A DNA stretch of 64,000 nt from Tribonema minus (lineage: Eukaryota; Sar; Xanthophyceae; Tribonematales; Tribonemataceae), in the NCBI GenBank assembly GCA_017506865.1, contig JAFCMP010000544.1:1-64000 (forward strand), written 5' to 3'. A program made the translations under genes and the position numbers. This document shows positions 1 to 12,470 of the stretch, piece after piece. Positions within the stretch are counted from its first letter, which is position 1. Each line of letters starts with the position of its first letter. The notes below the pieces were generated by a model that had not been told where the DNA came from, searched no databases, and saw nothing but the letters and a program-made list of their open reading frames with translations.

Positions 1-350
1 ATCATGAAAAGAATATCATGGCGCGGCGGGAGGCCCGTATGCCAACTCTGAATCAGCGAGAAATGCAAGGAACCGATCTAGCGTGCGCACAAGCGCAGGA
101 CTTATTAGCACCAGTGCTGCAGATGCAAATGGCGTTGTCAACAGGACGATGGCCCGAGTGGCAGCAGCAGAGCAAACTGGAGACGGAGGCGCAGCGCACA
201 ACGCAAGAGGGTACAAAATGACGGTTGGTCAATTTCCGATCAAAACAGGCGAAGGGGGAGCACACGGTCGGGGCAAAGTGAGTCAAGCGCTCTAGAACAG
301 GTCATAACAGTCTGGAACAGCACGTCTGATGCTAGACGACGAAGCTGGAG

Positions 351-1463
351 GTGGAGGCAGTGCAGGACCCGGAGTACAAGTGCAACTTATGCGACCTCGT
401 GGTGAAGAAAGGGCATGTCGCTGCTCTCGTTACAGCAGAGGTTAAACGCCCACATCGCGGCGAAGCACCAGCGCAAACACCACAGTGGGACAGCAACAAC
501 GTTCCTGGAGCGATCCGACCTCAGCACCTCGCACTTGCAAACCATCTACACCGAGTGTGCCTTGTGCAAAAACCTGTGTCATGCCAACAAGACATTCAGA
601 GTGGACAGCCAGCGATGCCAGCGCGGGCAAGCACTGCCGCAACTGCAGGCCTATCACTTCACACCCGCTCAGTGGCGGCAACATTGTCAACAACAGCATC
701 AGCAGCACCGCTAGCACCTGATGCATCGACGGCAACAGCTACCACGTCGCTGCCACAAGCAGAAACCGCGTGTCACACCCATCGGCAACCCCTACGCAAA
801 GGAACCAGCGCACGCGCAGCAGGCACCTGCTGCTCAGGCTGGTGGCAGCAGCTCCTCCAGCAGCTCAAAGACGCCGGAACGCGGGGGGCAGCAGTGCTAC
901 ACGAGGGGGTCGGGGTCGCAGTGGAGGGCGCGGGGGCAGCAGTGCTACACGAGGGGGTCGGGGTCGCAGTGGAGGGCGCGGACGTGGGCAATGCAGGACG
1001 CGTTCGCAGCGGCAGCAATGATGCAGACATCAGCAGTAGCAGAGCGACTAGCGCAGCAGAAACCGGAGGCGGCAGCAGCAGCGGTGCCGGCGGCGGCGTG
1101 CAGCCGGTACTAAGGGACAGCGGCGCTGGCAACGGCCGCAGCAGTGATGCCAGCAGCCGCAGCGGCGGTGCTAGCAACAGCGGCAGTGCGCGCGCGAACT
1201 CAAAACGGCCGCGGTGGCCGTGGCAGCGGTCGCAGCAGCGACAGCGGCGGACGAGGCTGTGGTCGTGGCGGCCGCGGAGCGGCGGCGGAGGGGGCCCCAG
1301 AGCGGCAGGTGCGGCGACAGCAGCGGCAGCGCCAGCCCTGCAGGCGCAGCAGGTGGGGCAGGTGGGCTTTTCCACGTGGACCATCTCAACCCCCGCAGTC
1401 GCAGCAGTGCTTGACAGCATCAGCCTCGATGAGGCTGTGCAAGCTGCAGTTCGCGACAACTAG
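351..1463 (+). pseudogene. LINE N-terminal ORF piece: zinc finger and Gly/Arg-rich region
   Basis: The frame starting at 351 encodes YKCNLCDLVVKKG, the first half of a C2H2 finger. The matching half (LNAHIAAKH) lies in the next frame from ~415, so about one base has been gained or lost between them. A second Cys-rich stretch (CALCKNLC) follows in that frame near 555-580. N-terminal C2H2 fingers are known in R2-type LINEs as DNA-binding elements. Downstream, ~770-1350, all frames are Gly/Arg/Ser/Ala/Gln-rich. One frame reads as RGG-type repeats (GRGRSGGRG), with a 48-base tandem duplication near 891-986. Which frame is native in this stretch cannot be told from one copy. Confidence 0.6.
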
Positions 1464-2011
1464 AAGCCTTGCTAGACACGCAATCGTCGCTATGTGGGAG
1501 CTGCACTGGAGACACACAGCAAACACTCTGTGGGCACACACAATTACGATGTTCGTCAATGCGGCGCGGGAGCCAGATTCCGCAGGGCGGGGCAGCGACT
1601 GCAAAGATCCACGATTCTACACCACCTCATGCCATCACTCATCACCTCCACCGATGGCGCACCTGGCATCACTCGCTCCGACAGAATCAGAATGTTGGCA
1701 CGAGGTGAGCTTGACCGGTTGGTGCCAGCGCTTCTCGCACACGCGCGTGCGCACCGGCGCTGGCGCGCGCGCAAGCAAACGGAGGCAGCGATCAACGCAC
1801 CGTTCCTACAGTGCATGGACACCCGGGGGGGGCTACAGCAGGCAGCGCGTTTCCTTCAGCCCAAAACGGTGGCGATACCTGATGATGACTGCTTTGCCGC
1901 CATGCAGTCCAAACACCCCCCCGCTGCGCCAGGGGAACAAACCCATGAGCTATCCGGCATGGTTGATCAGCTTGTGGCAAAAGCAGCCGACATGCCAGCA
2001 GAACTCAGCCT

Positions 2012-3480
2012 GTTACAGGGGGAGGGATTGAGCCAGAGACGGTTGCCAAGCTCATCCAGCGAGCAAGCCCTTACAGTGGAGCAGGCCCATCGGGCTGCGC
2101 TACAGCCACCTGCAGGATGCGCTACGCACAAGCTGGGGACGGCATGAGTTTGCTGCTGTCCTCACACGGTGGCTTCAGACCGTTATGCGGGAGGCTGCGC
2201 GGCTGCCGGATGCCTTCTGGCAGTTGCATGGCGCGGGGCGCCTGACGCCACTTGCAGAACAACAGGAAGATGGTACAGCTAAGCAGCGGCCCATCGTTTG
2301 CGGCGAGGTGCTGCAGCGACTTTGCACTTCGGTGTACGTGGCAGACCGCAAAGACTTCCTGGCGGAGCTCCTTGAGCCAGACGGGCAGTATGGGGTAGCC
2401 GTCTCAGCAGGAGCGGAGAAAGCGGCCATGGCCGGCAAAATCGCGTATGAGCTAGGTCACTGGCAGTTCATGCTGGACCTCAAGAATGCCTTCAACATGG
2501 TGTTTGTCCTGGCGGCAGCGGAATGGGTAGCAGCACAGCTGCCGGACTTCCTCGACTACTTCATCGGCACATACGTTCGCACTCGGCCACGCCTGCTGTT
2601 CCAGCACGTCGACGGCTCCACGCGCATCATCATGTCTCACCGCGGGTTTAAGCAGGGGGACCCCGCGGCACCGATGCTCTTCTGCGGCGCCATTGCTCAG
2701 TGCTTGAAACGGTTCAATGAGGCGGCGGCCGCGCAGCGCGCGCGAAGGCGGATGGGCGCCTACATGGACGATGCCAACGTCCGAACAGGCGCTTGCACGC
2801 TGACTCAGGATGACATACAGGCGGTGGCGCAGCTCAAACAACACTTTGCGGAGGTGGGGCTGGAGCTAAACCTCACCAAGTCACGCGCGCTGCCTGGCAG
2901 GGGGCATGTGGTGACAGACCACGAGCGGCCACTGCTGCAGCAGCTGGGCGTTCAGCTAGTGGGGGATACGGATGAAAATCAGAACCGTGGAGCTGTGTTG
3001 CTGGGGGTGCCGGTGGGCCACAGCAGCTTTGTGGACGCATGGCTGCGCAGGGAAGCGGGTGCAGGCGGGGCAGGGGCTCGATTTGCAGAGCGATGCGCGC
3101 GCCTGACATCTCCGAGGGCTATGTTCAGGTTACTGCGCTACTGCGTGGTGCCTCGCATGACGTACTGCCTGCGCACCATTCCCACTACGCAGACAGCGCC
3201 AGCCGCCAAGGAGTGGGATCGGGTCACGCAGTGGGTGCTTGAGCACTCAATGGGCCTGCAGCCACCAGGCCAGACCTGGCGCCAGTTTGAGCAAAGTGGG
3301 GCCCACTTCCATCTGGCAGCGCACGGCCCAGCCTTACAGCAAGCGCGACTCCCAACACGGCATGGCGGCCTTGGCATTACCAGCGCCTGCGACATCGCTG
3401 ATGCTGCGTATGTGGCGGGCACGTTGCAAGCGCTGCAACCAGCACTCTCTGGATGGCGGGGGTGCTGCAGCAGGCGGCTC
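2012..3480 (+). pseudogene. LINE reverse transcriptase domain
   Basis: Reverse transcriptase used for target-primed reverse transcription. In one frame from ~2028 the translation runs through SPYSGAGPSGLRYSHLQDAL (finger region of LINE RTs), MLDLKNAFN with the motif A aspartate at 2476-2478, KQGDPAAP (motif B) and GAYMDDANV with catalytic YMDD at 2761-2772. The thumb follows, with RHGGLGITSA near 3355-3390. The upstream helical region (RGELDRLVPALLAHARAHRR) sits in another frame, with the change in a G-rich run near 2010-2035. The RT stretch itself is open without stops, so decay is light or recent. After ~3480 the RT frame enters CAG repeats read as Gln/Arg/His and stops at 3882, whereas the endonuclease lies in a different frame. 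Confidence 0.92.
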
Positions 3481-5399
3481 CTCAAGCGGCTGCAGACAAC
3501 GCTGCTGAGGATGCGGCAACACAAGCGGCACCGGCAGCAGCGGCAGCAGCACCAGCACCAGCAGCATCAGCAGCGGCAACTGTTACAGCGGCAGCGGCGG
3601 TTGCCAGTGGAGGCGCGACTGCTCCGGCAGCGGCAACTGCATCAGCGGCTGGCCGCGCTTATGGCGCAGCCATTCCGGCAACACACGACGCAGCTGCCGC
3701 TGGATCAGGGGCCGCGGCGGCAGCACAGGCGGCACCAGCGGCAGCAGCAGCAGCGGCGGCGCACGGCGCAACTACTCCGGCGGCAGCAGCAGCGGCGGCA
3801 GCAGCAGCTGCTCCAGCATCAGAGGCTGCTGCAGCAGCGGCAGCACATGTTGCACCTCCAGTGGCCTCGGCGGCATCACTAACTGCAGCATCATCAGCAG
3901 CGGCTGCGGGCATAGGCAACACAGCTGCTACAGGCCCTACTAGCCTAAGGGCTGCTGCAGCACCTGCAACAGGAGCAGCGTCGGCAGGCGGCGCCGCAAC
4001 CGTGCCGGCTGCGACAGCGGCAATGGCGGTGGCAGCGGCCAATGCGGCAGGTGCTGCCGCACCAACACCTGCGGCAGCAGCAACACCACTGGCAGCAGCA
4101 GCAACGGCAGGCGGCACAGCTGCAGCACCAGCGCACGCAGCAGCGGCAGCCGTCAATGCAGGCGCTGCGCGTTCCACACCAGCAATGCTACAAGGCGCAG
4201 CAGCAGCAGAGGTGGCGCGCCTGCCCCTCATGCGGACGATCGCCACAGCTGCCACATCTCTACGTGCAGCAACAGGTGACAACCTGGAACATATACTGCC
4301 ACCAGCGCTAACGCCACTGCAGCAGCAACCACCTACGCAGCAGCCGCCGCTGCGGCCGACAGCAGGTGGTGGCACTGGTGCGGATGCTGCTTGCGTACTT
4401 GACGCCAGTGCTCTGCAGTTGCAGTGTAGCCTGAAGCGCCCCAATCAGAGTGCGCTTGCAGATGCCGTCGCTACCGAGCTTGCAGATAAGGTGGAGGCGG
4501 ACCTGCAACAGCTGCCGCAGGGCACGCAACGCACGCAAGCACTTGCTCGATTCCGGTCGCAGCGCCACATGCACTCGATCGGCATGGCATTCCTCAACGA
4601 GCCCATGTACTCCACAACGGCTTCGTTCGATGGCCTATCCTGGCAGCTGGCCGTCAAACGCGCCATCGGAGTAGAGGAGCAGACGGCAGGCTGCAAGCTG
4701 TGCGGGAAGTCGCCGGGCGGCACCCTGCATGCACGGCTGTGTCAAGCGCCACGCGTCAAGGCGCACGACACCATTGTCCACAATAGCGTCAAGAGGGCCA
4801 CGCAGCGCCTCCTGCGGCAATACCTCAAAACGGGACTGGTGGACGAGGACTACACGCCGTTTCTGGGGTCCGCCGGGCCGCCGGGGAGTCGCAGGATGGA
4901 CATCGTGCTGCCTGCCGACGCCTTCCCGGTGACCGGCTACGACGACCCGACACGCCACCTACCGCTCATGGTGGACGTTACCTGCTTCGAGGCACAGGTG
5001 GCGTCGCGGGCGGCGAAGACTGCAGCAGACCCCGAGCGATGCTGCCGCGACCAAGAGGCCGCCAAGACTACCCACTATTCTGGTCATTATGATCAGAATT
5101 GCTACAAACTTGCCACTTTGGCAATAGGGTCATTTGGCAGCATCGAGGAGCAGGGGCGGAAGCTGCTGGAGGCTGTGGCGACGGAGTATGCCAGCAGGAT
5201 GTCAGTGCCTGGAGGAGCGCGCCCTAAAGCTCTCAAGGGCATCGCCCTGGCGCGCTTACGCTCGGCACTGTCGGCAGCGCTCCACATGGCGTACTCTGGC
5301 CGTGTCATGACACACATGGCAGAATCCAGGGGGGGGGGGCACATGGAGGAGGACGTAGGGGAGGACCCCGAGATGCCATTTGGCGGCGGCGGCGTTTGA
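3453..5399 (+). pseudogene. LINE C-terminal ORF: Ala-rich linker, CCHC knuckle, RLE endonuclease
   Basis: This 648-codon frame starts with ~270 residues of Ala-rich low complexity encoded by GCN/CAG repeats, then becomes an ordinary folded region from ~4400. CKLCGKSPGGTLHARLC (from ~4692) is a C-x2-C-x8-H-x3-C knuckle. It is followed by RMDIVLPADAF (~4893) and LMVDVTCFEAQ (~4966), the spaced Asp and following Asp/Thr of the PD-(D/E)XK-like endonuclease of R2-type LINEs, then the helical tail ending ESRGGGHMEEDVGEDPEMPFGGGGV. The methionine at 3453 is not a native start; it is where a frame shift from the RT frame places the ORF. Four other pieces of this end, one of them antisense and older, recur in the window. 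Confidence 0.85.
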
Positions 5400-5518
5400 G
5401 TGGTTGTCGTTGCGACACTTTCAGACTGTCATGCGACATGTAGATTCCTTACAGCTAGTTGCCAATCATCTGGGCTTTTTCGCGCCCTGAGCGAGAATTA
5501 ATAAAAAGTACAGGCCTG

Positions 5519-5726
5519 ACACACATGGCAGAATCCAGGGGGGGGGGCACATGGAGGAGGACGTAGGGGAGAATCCCGAGATGCCATTTGGCGGCGGCGG
5601 CGTTTGAGTGGTTGTCGTTGAGACACTTCAAAAGTCACACGTGCACACGACATGCAGATTCCGTACAGCAGCATCAAGTTAGACCATCATCTGGGCTTTT
5701 TCGCGCCCTGAGCGAGAATTAATAAA
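5519..5726 (+). mobile_element. 5'-truncated copy of the same LINE, tandem with the first
   Basis: This ~208-base segment repeats element positions ~5309-5505 (last codons plus 3' UTR), ending again in AATAAAAAGTAC. It is flanked by the direct repeat AAGTACAGGCCTG at 5506-5518 and 5727-5739, the target-site duplication of a separate insertion into the junction at the end of the first element. Differences from the first copy (G-run length, a changed stretch of UTR near 5630-5690) show it is not a simple assembly duplication. Confidence 0.9.
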
Positions 5727-5739
5727 AAGTACAGGCCTG

Positions 5740-6730
5740 TAAGTAGGATTACGTAGGCATGGCAAGCAGTTTCTTCGTACACGAGTCAGGATTGCTTACA
5801 TGCAAAGCATGCCCAGCCAATAAACAGACAGACAGAAGAGCAACAAGGTGCTGTATTATACTGTAGTCAAGATATTGGCATTTTGTATGGAGAGGGGAGG
5901 GGGGGGGGGGGGGGGGTTGGGTATACCCTCAGGCTAACCCTAACCCCTGCCGCCCCGGGGCCCTAGGATCCAACCCCCGGGCGTGAGCCCGGTCGCCGAC
6001 TCCAAGCAGAACCCCCCCCTTCCCCGCTCCTCCCCCCGCACCTACTCTTGACGAAAACAGAGGCGTGGGTGGGTGGGTGTTTTCTCGTTCCGTGTTAGCT
6101 GGCTGTACTTCGGTGCCCTGCTTGACAATGCACACAGTGATCAAACGCAGGGCCACCAATATTGTGTGACCGCAGTGACATCACTGCAGTTCAGCCGAAA
6201 CCGATATTTTTATGCAATCGCTTATGGCTCCCAAAAAACGGCCTGCCTCTCCGTGAACTCCGATGCACTCCCGCTTTCTTTTTACGAACATCAAAGTTAC
6301 AGTTTAACCAACAAGTGGATCAGGTTGCTAAAAGAAACCGGCAGGCTGGCGCCCGCTCCTGCGGCTTGCCGTTTCAAGCAGCCACTGCCGCCTGAAATTG
6401 CAGCGTGCCAGCGCTTTGCGTGTCTGAGCCGCCACTATTGATCATTGGAGCTGACTCATCGTCGGACACTTAAGGAGCTCAGTCGCCGCGGGATCTACAG
6501 CATCAGCCTCTGTGTCAGCCATCTCAGGGCAGTGTAGTGATTCACTGGCTTTGTACGCAATCAAATACACACATACAACCCTGAAAAGCAGTGGTTCCCC
6601 CCGCCCCTCACGGATCAACTCAACTTAGCTAAGCTCGACGGAGCAAAGAGACGACACGGATCAGATCAAACACCGTGTATGACGACGGTTCGGACGGTTC
6701 GGTTCAGATCGGAACACGGACAACGGATCA
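5740..6730. other. Non-coding stretch with G run and telomere-like motif
   Basis: No supported gene. It holds a poly-G run (~5891-5918), a short AACCCTAACCC motif (~5935-5948) next to it, and weak unrelated ORFs only. Confidence 0.5.
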
Positions 6731-6732
6731 GT

Positions 6733-9700
6733 TCAGTTCGATTCTGATTCTGAACCGTGAACCGTGAACCGTTCTTGATCCGTCCTGGACGTGAACCGTG
6801 CCTTCCCTGAAAACTTTGTCTGCATTTCCTGCTCTACCCATGGTGATCTGAGTGCTGTAGTGCAGCGCTCATGGTATGAGCTGGGCACCATTACTGCAAT
6901 TCGGTGGCTGGGTGCCGCGAAGTCCGCAATGCTGCTCCGGCCCAGCATTCACTGCAAACCTGTGATGTCCAGATCGTCAATGATACCCAATTTTTGTTGT
7001 TTCAGGTAATTAACACTCTGGGCATCTTGGGCTGGCTTTGTCAGCACTTCCCGAATGGTGCCATTGAACAGGTACAACCTGTCCAAAACCTCTTGCTTGG
7101 AGCAGTTAGGCTTGCCCTGGTACATCATGCTCCAGCAATCGATGATCTCATCCTGTGACCATACGCCCATAAACCAAAACTTGGAGTCCCCCCGGTTTGA
7201 TGGCCCCTGCCCACAGAAATGAAACAGTGAGGTGAATGATGAGTAGGGTTTGCAATCATAAAGTTGTGAGAGAATGCACCATGATCCGTAAAGGGCGCCG
7301 TAACGTACCATTACCGTAACTCATTTCAGCGTGACTGAATGTAATCGTATCCGCATTGACAATAATAAACCGCAGCGACCTCATTTCGCATGTAGAATTG
7401 GTTACATTTCAATGTCAGCAGCAGCCGCTACAATGCGCGAACTGGGGTTGAGGGCTCCAAAGCTCTCTTCGGCACAAAGTAAAGCTTCCGAACCCAAGGC
7501 CTATATATGCAGCTGCGCACAATGAGAGGCGCTCTACCGAGAGGCAGAAGGAGCAGCAATAATAGCATACCACCACTCTAGCATACCACCACTCAGTCAA
7601 CATTATGTAGACGCATCTCAGTTAGTGATCACTGCAGCAGTTGTGCTGTACCGTTAGGACCGAATCAAGATCGTTGTGTACGAGAACTACGGTGCCGTGT
7701 TTGACGCTTCAGTGCTGTCAGCTAGCAAAATAAAATGACGAATTACGATTACCACAGCCCTTGTGATGAGTCATATCGCCCTCAATACTATTCAGCACAT
7801 GGTGCAAAAAAGGTTGGTGGTGCTACGCGGTCACAGAAGTAGATATGCAGTGAAGCGCGCCTCCAAACTCCTCCATCTCATCCGCCAAGCAGAGCTTCTC
7901 CAGCCACTGTCGAGCCCTCCAACTCCACCATGACTGTTCTTTAGAAGTATGCCTAATGATCTTGCATGTAAAGGCTTCAGCCTGTGCTTGCCTCAGCACA
8001 TTTGTTTATGAGGTGTGCATTTCGTTTGTGCAACGTTCGGCTTTTCCATGAGGATAGCCATGCAGAGCATGCCAAAGAGGTGCGCGCAAACTTTAATGAA
8101 TACAGGTGCACAACTAGTCCAGTGCCAATGTCATGCGCTGAATACATCCCACCCCAAACCTCAGTTGCCAGCTAGCTGCAATAAATATCTAATCTGCGGG
8201 CCGTGCCGCCACATTGTCTATTCTAGTACTTCAAAGTATCGAAATGGCGAGGGAGGCCGGTCGTCTTTGTGTGAACATCAAAAATCTGTGGCGAGCAATG
8301 CTGACTCCGGGCGTGCTGCGCTACCGAGCATCTCCGCTCCGCGCAAATACGCTGTGGTGCGCTCTGCAAGCTCCTATGCTAGCTAGCGACCTGGCAGTGC
8401 TCAGCGCTGCACCTATCTGTTTCTTGTTGGCTGCAGCTTGGTACACCAGTCATGGGCAATGGCCCACTACATGCAGTGTACAGCGCAAGCAGAGGCGCTT
8501 TGTTAAGTGACACGTTCCTTGATGCTGAGGTTGATCTGTGCACCTCAATTTAGCTTGTGTGACTTTGCCCTCACGGGTGTCAGGCGTGCCATGACATGAT
8601 CGCCTGCTTTGGCACCAAGGTTTCATTGAGAGCCTCATTACGCCTTGCAATCTTCTCAGTTCTCAAGTGTGTACTTCACATGTGAGGCCTCGCGTGCGAC
8701 TCTGCCAGCAAGCGAATGCAGCTTGACCTCATATTCTCGGTGAGACTGAAAATGCTCTGTCCCTAGCTTGTTGATGAGAGCATGTGTGCCGATTATGTTA
8801 TGAGAGCATGTGTGGCAATCATTCGTCACAGCCAAATACATAGACGCACTGTCGTGTCCTTGAATTTTGTCCCTGAGCGTGGTGCACAAGTGTGCAAAGC
8901 ATAGACTCCGGGTCTGGGCTTCAGTCTAGCGGCTAACATCAATGAAGGGAGTCAACACTTCCTGGCTAAGCTTGACGCCCCCGAAACATGCATCCTCACT
9001 GGCCCATACCATCTTGTTCGGTGTTGTTCTTGAATTTGACAATATCAACCGATTGTAGATGACAGAGAAAAGGCGGGGGTTGTCAGTGAAGGGTCGGGGT
9101 CTAGGGTTGGCGTTTAGGTTAGGCTTAGGATTCTTGGGGAGGCCAAGTGCTCAAAATGGGTCATAGGACATGCCATACCGTTTGTTGTAGGATCGCTGCC
9201 GTGGGACAGCAGCAGCCGCAGCGGCAGCCGCCGCAGCGCAGTCGTTGTGACTGGAACTGCAGCCTTCACGCCTCAACTTCCTACAGTCACATGTCTTGTA
9301 TGGACCGATGCTTGAATCAGATCAACTGAGCAGGCGAAGGGCCACTGAGACCTCCGGCCAGCAGACTCTAAGGTTAGGTAATCAAAGCGTGACAGGCAGC
9401 TTTGGATCTGCAGTGAAATCTGACAATTGGTCGGCACTGTCCATGATTTCGGACGAGACGGTATACTCCACAGCGGCTCGTGGCACGAGCACCCCGCTCT
9501 TTGATACTGCTCACTGTTCGACAACAACAATACACTGAAAGGACTGGACACTGGTCTGCCAATAAAACGAAACAATGCATCAAACAGTAACTCAAACGAG
9601 CGAGCCAGTTACCATACCTTCCAGATGCTCCGGTCAGAAGAAGTGGCCAAAACGGTCCTCGCCGAGCAATTCAGCGGCAGCTTCCCGTCCATAAGATACC

Positions 9701-12470
9701 TGAGTGACCCCAACACAACAACAGAACAGCAACAGCAACACCAGAGATCATCAGTCAGGAGAAGCATTTCATTGTGCAGATCAAAGTTCTGCTGCCGGCT
9801 CCACCACAGGCTTCTGTTCGCGTTTGTGGCGCGCAATGCCATATTGAATGATGTCCCTCTACAGTATTCTCTTGATTTTATGCTGGTCCGGTCCCCACTT
9901 AAAAAACTGGCACAAAATCCGAAGCGGCATACAATTGAAATGGCACTAATCTGCCCAAATCACCTGCAAACAAGTGCAATCAGTTTTTCAGCACGCCTTG
10001 TGATTTTTTTCTGCTGGTTCCATGCACAACGCCCGGCACAATGATCGGCATAAAATCCGAACGTGCATAACATCCTCTGGCCTGAAATCGCGAGACTACT
10101 GTATTCGCGTTCGCAAGTGCGGGGTTCTGCAATCATTCGCAAACAATGACAGCAACACAGGTTGCTGGCCATAGCAGAAGTGGCACAGCAGGCGGAATGT
10201 TGACTGCTGATCGACAACCTCTCAATCATAGCTCATGACTTGGGCACAGTGTGACAAGGTCAGTTGCTGCAATGCATGGATGGTACGTGATAAATTGCAT
10301 CATTCCACTGTTGTGCAAGGCGGCGCTGCACGGTCGTTTGCAAACATGGGTTGAGGCGGCATGTTCAAGTTGTGTGATGCTCAAAACTCTTGAGGGGTCC
10401 ATATTGAAACTGCTTGAAAGGCATTCATAATGTATTACTGGCCAACACAAATGTTCGACACAACATGCGGAGAGTCAATGACAGCAGCGGTGATTAATAC
10501 AGCACAGCGGCATAGCTCAATGACCAGTACCCTTGCATGACGATTGCTGTAGGCATTACAATACCTGACACAACAGTGTTACGTGCAAGTGCGCAATGAG
10601 TTGGCCATCGCATAGCACCAGGGTGTCCACAATACCAAAAGGTGGACCATGACGGGAAACACTGGTGCCATCGGGATATGTGACACCACAATTTGTTTAA
10701 GTACGTACGCACCAGGTGTTTCGATCGCTGAGGACTGTTGTGAAAGCGCTCAAGGGTCCTTGAGACACACCGTTGGGGGCGAACAGCACAGCGTTGACTT
10801 TGTCCTGCCTGTCATACACCACTGTGCCGCCTTCACGAGCTATGCGCCACATCAGGTAGTAGAGCATGGCGCTCTTCCCGATGCCTGCATATGCAAACAT
10901 TCAAGGCAGCACATTGTTTTTAATATGAACGAGCCAGTGGCTTGCGCACAGCCAAACTACACAACTGCGCTGGTCGCAGATGAGGTTGGGTCGCAAGCGC
11001 CAGCACAACAGAGGATGCAATCGCATTTTACAGTGCAGCATGGCCAAATATTGAGCACACCCGGACTCCCAATGATGATGGAACATCCCCCTCCAACCTT
11101 GACCGTCTCCTGAAACTTGAGTATGCCCTCGAAGATGACGTTGTACGAGTCTTGTACCAACAGCTGCGAGCCTAAGGTAGGATCCCTGGGGATGAAAGGC
11201 CCATCAAGCTCCAATACTGAGCAGCCGCCCTTCTGCTCCAGATGCAGGTCCCGCAATTGTGCCCAGAACATGGCAGCCGTCAGGAGGTCGTTGTCTGCAA
11301 CCAACGCAGAAATTGCAAGAGGCATGACACACGTGCACAACTGGTTGTTTTTGAAGCCACTTTTAATTAAACACGGCAGAGGGCCAGAGGCACGCATGCA
11401 GTGGTCACATTTGCAGTACAGTGGGCAGCCTTTATCTGCCGCATCCGTTGCTCTCAGAGTCAAACTTGGGATGAACTGGTTGTACTACTATTCTGCTGGT
11501 TATATCTCCACCTTGTAAAAAAAGCCTGGCACGGATGTCAACTTTGCAAGAACTGGAAACAAGCCCTGAAACACCTTTGTGCCGGGGCTGACCAGAACTG
11601 AACACGAGCCCTGAAACACCTTGTCTCACCCGCAAGAGGCTTATGTGGCCCACCCACGTCACATTTGTTACTACTGATGCACCATCAGCATACACACCAG
11701 TTTATTCCTGAGAGCTTCTGCCGCAAACATGGCTTTGATTCCGGTGCTGACGTGACCAATTGCACAGCGGACCCTATAGCAATATCAGCAGAACCACCCT
11801 AGAAGCTAAGCTCTGAAGACACAGGCAAGAGTGCCACTCCTCTTGGGCTGCCATAAAAGGGCCTAGGTACAACTTCTGTACACTAAAAAAGAGGAGCAGT
11901 GAGTGCAGCTGTGCGCCAGCAGAAAATCTTGTTTACTTGCACATGAAACTGTTCACGCCCTAACCTCAGCTTGCTCAAGCACAACTTGAAGTACGGGTGT
12001 GAACGTCCAACGTCTTGAACAACTGCGCGTGCAGCAGGTGCACTAACACTTAGGTGCTCAGGAGTCATCAGCAAAACTTTGAAAGTGGCGCATGTGGTAG
12101 TACCTACTGGGTTCAAAGCTCCGAATCAGCACAATGTCACCGGACTCTGGAACAGAAACCAACCTGCACAATCCTTGAAGGCCGACATGATCAGCCAGCA
12201 CGAGATTTTGATACTGCCTGCACTGAAACCAGTCCTGTTCGGATGCAGCTGCCTTGACAACCTTTTGAAAAACCCTGCTAGCAGCCGCAGCCACTCTTGG
12301 CGACTGCTACAAGTGAAGCATATGCATATGCTGTACTTTGGTGCGTCACATGACAAGTCACCTGCGATGTCCTGGCCGGGTGCGATGCCTTGTTCATCCA
12401 GGATTACCACATCAGACACTGCCCGTGATGCACAGGAAAAGCGATCAGAGGACACGGTATGGTGAAGAGA
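6733..12470 (-). CDS. Crinkler/RHS-type P-loop NTPase gene (multi-exon)
   Basis: Exons that can be fixed, 5' to 3': 11294-11061, 10884-10713, 9699-9618, and one from 7206 toward ~6830. They chain in phase. The first ends SCSIIIGSPG-like and the second opens IGKSAMLYYLMWRIA, giving a spliced Walker A (GSPGIGKS). TVVYDRQ, NTW-YLMDGKLP, ARTVLATSSDR and FWFMGVWSQDEI follow, then the helical AAPSHRIAVMVP block. This order is characteristic of the NTPase/nuclease-like module shared by Crinkler and trypanosome RHS proteins (established family knowledge). An exon near 12455-12375 (VVILDEQGIAPGQDIA) resembles the KEGIPPDQ loop of ubiquitin-like folds, as expected for a Crinkler header. Exons between ~12400 and 11300 are unresolved. 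The copy appears to carry about one break and may be decaying. In free-living algae the role of this family is unknown. Confidence 0.72.

Larger units (their letters stand above)
345..5505 (+). mobile_element. RLE-type (R2-like) LINE, near full length
   Basis: A non-LTR retrotransposon. Domains in order: an N-terminal zinc-finger region (CNLC at ~380, then H-x4-H at ~450, in a different frame); a Gly/Arg/Ser-rich region (~800-1350); a pre-RT helix region (GELDRLVPALLAHA, ~1700); a reverse transcriptase with YMDD (2761-2772); an Ala/Gln low-complexity linker (~3480-4250); a CCHC knuckle (~4692-4742); and a restriction-enzyme-like endonuclease up to the stop at 5399. The 3' UTR ends in AATAAAAAGTAC with no long poly(A). 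This zinc finger-RT-CCHC-endonuclease order defines the R2-type LINE groups; I cannot name the clade. The reading frame changes near 395-415, near 2010-2035 (a G run) and near 3450-3480 (a G run), so this copy is probably dead unless these are assembly errors. The 5' end is not defined: no duplicated target site matching the 3' flank appears upstream in the window. Confidence 0.9.

Noticed and set aside
3659-4444. Long minus-strand poly-Ala open frame opposite the LINE linker
   Set aside because: It is the mirror of the GCN/CAG repeats; no non-repetitive protein sequence is present and the coding strand is plus.
6073-6441. 122-codon plus-strand open frame
   Set aside because: No domain, no splice-site support and composition like the surrounding non-coding DNA.
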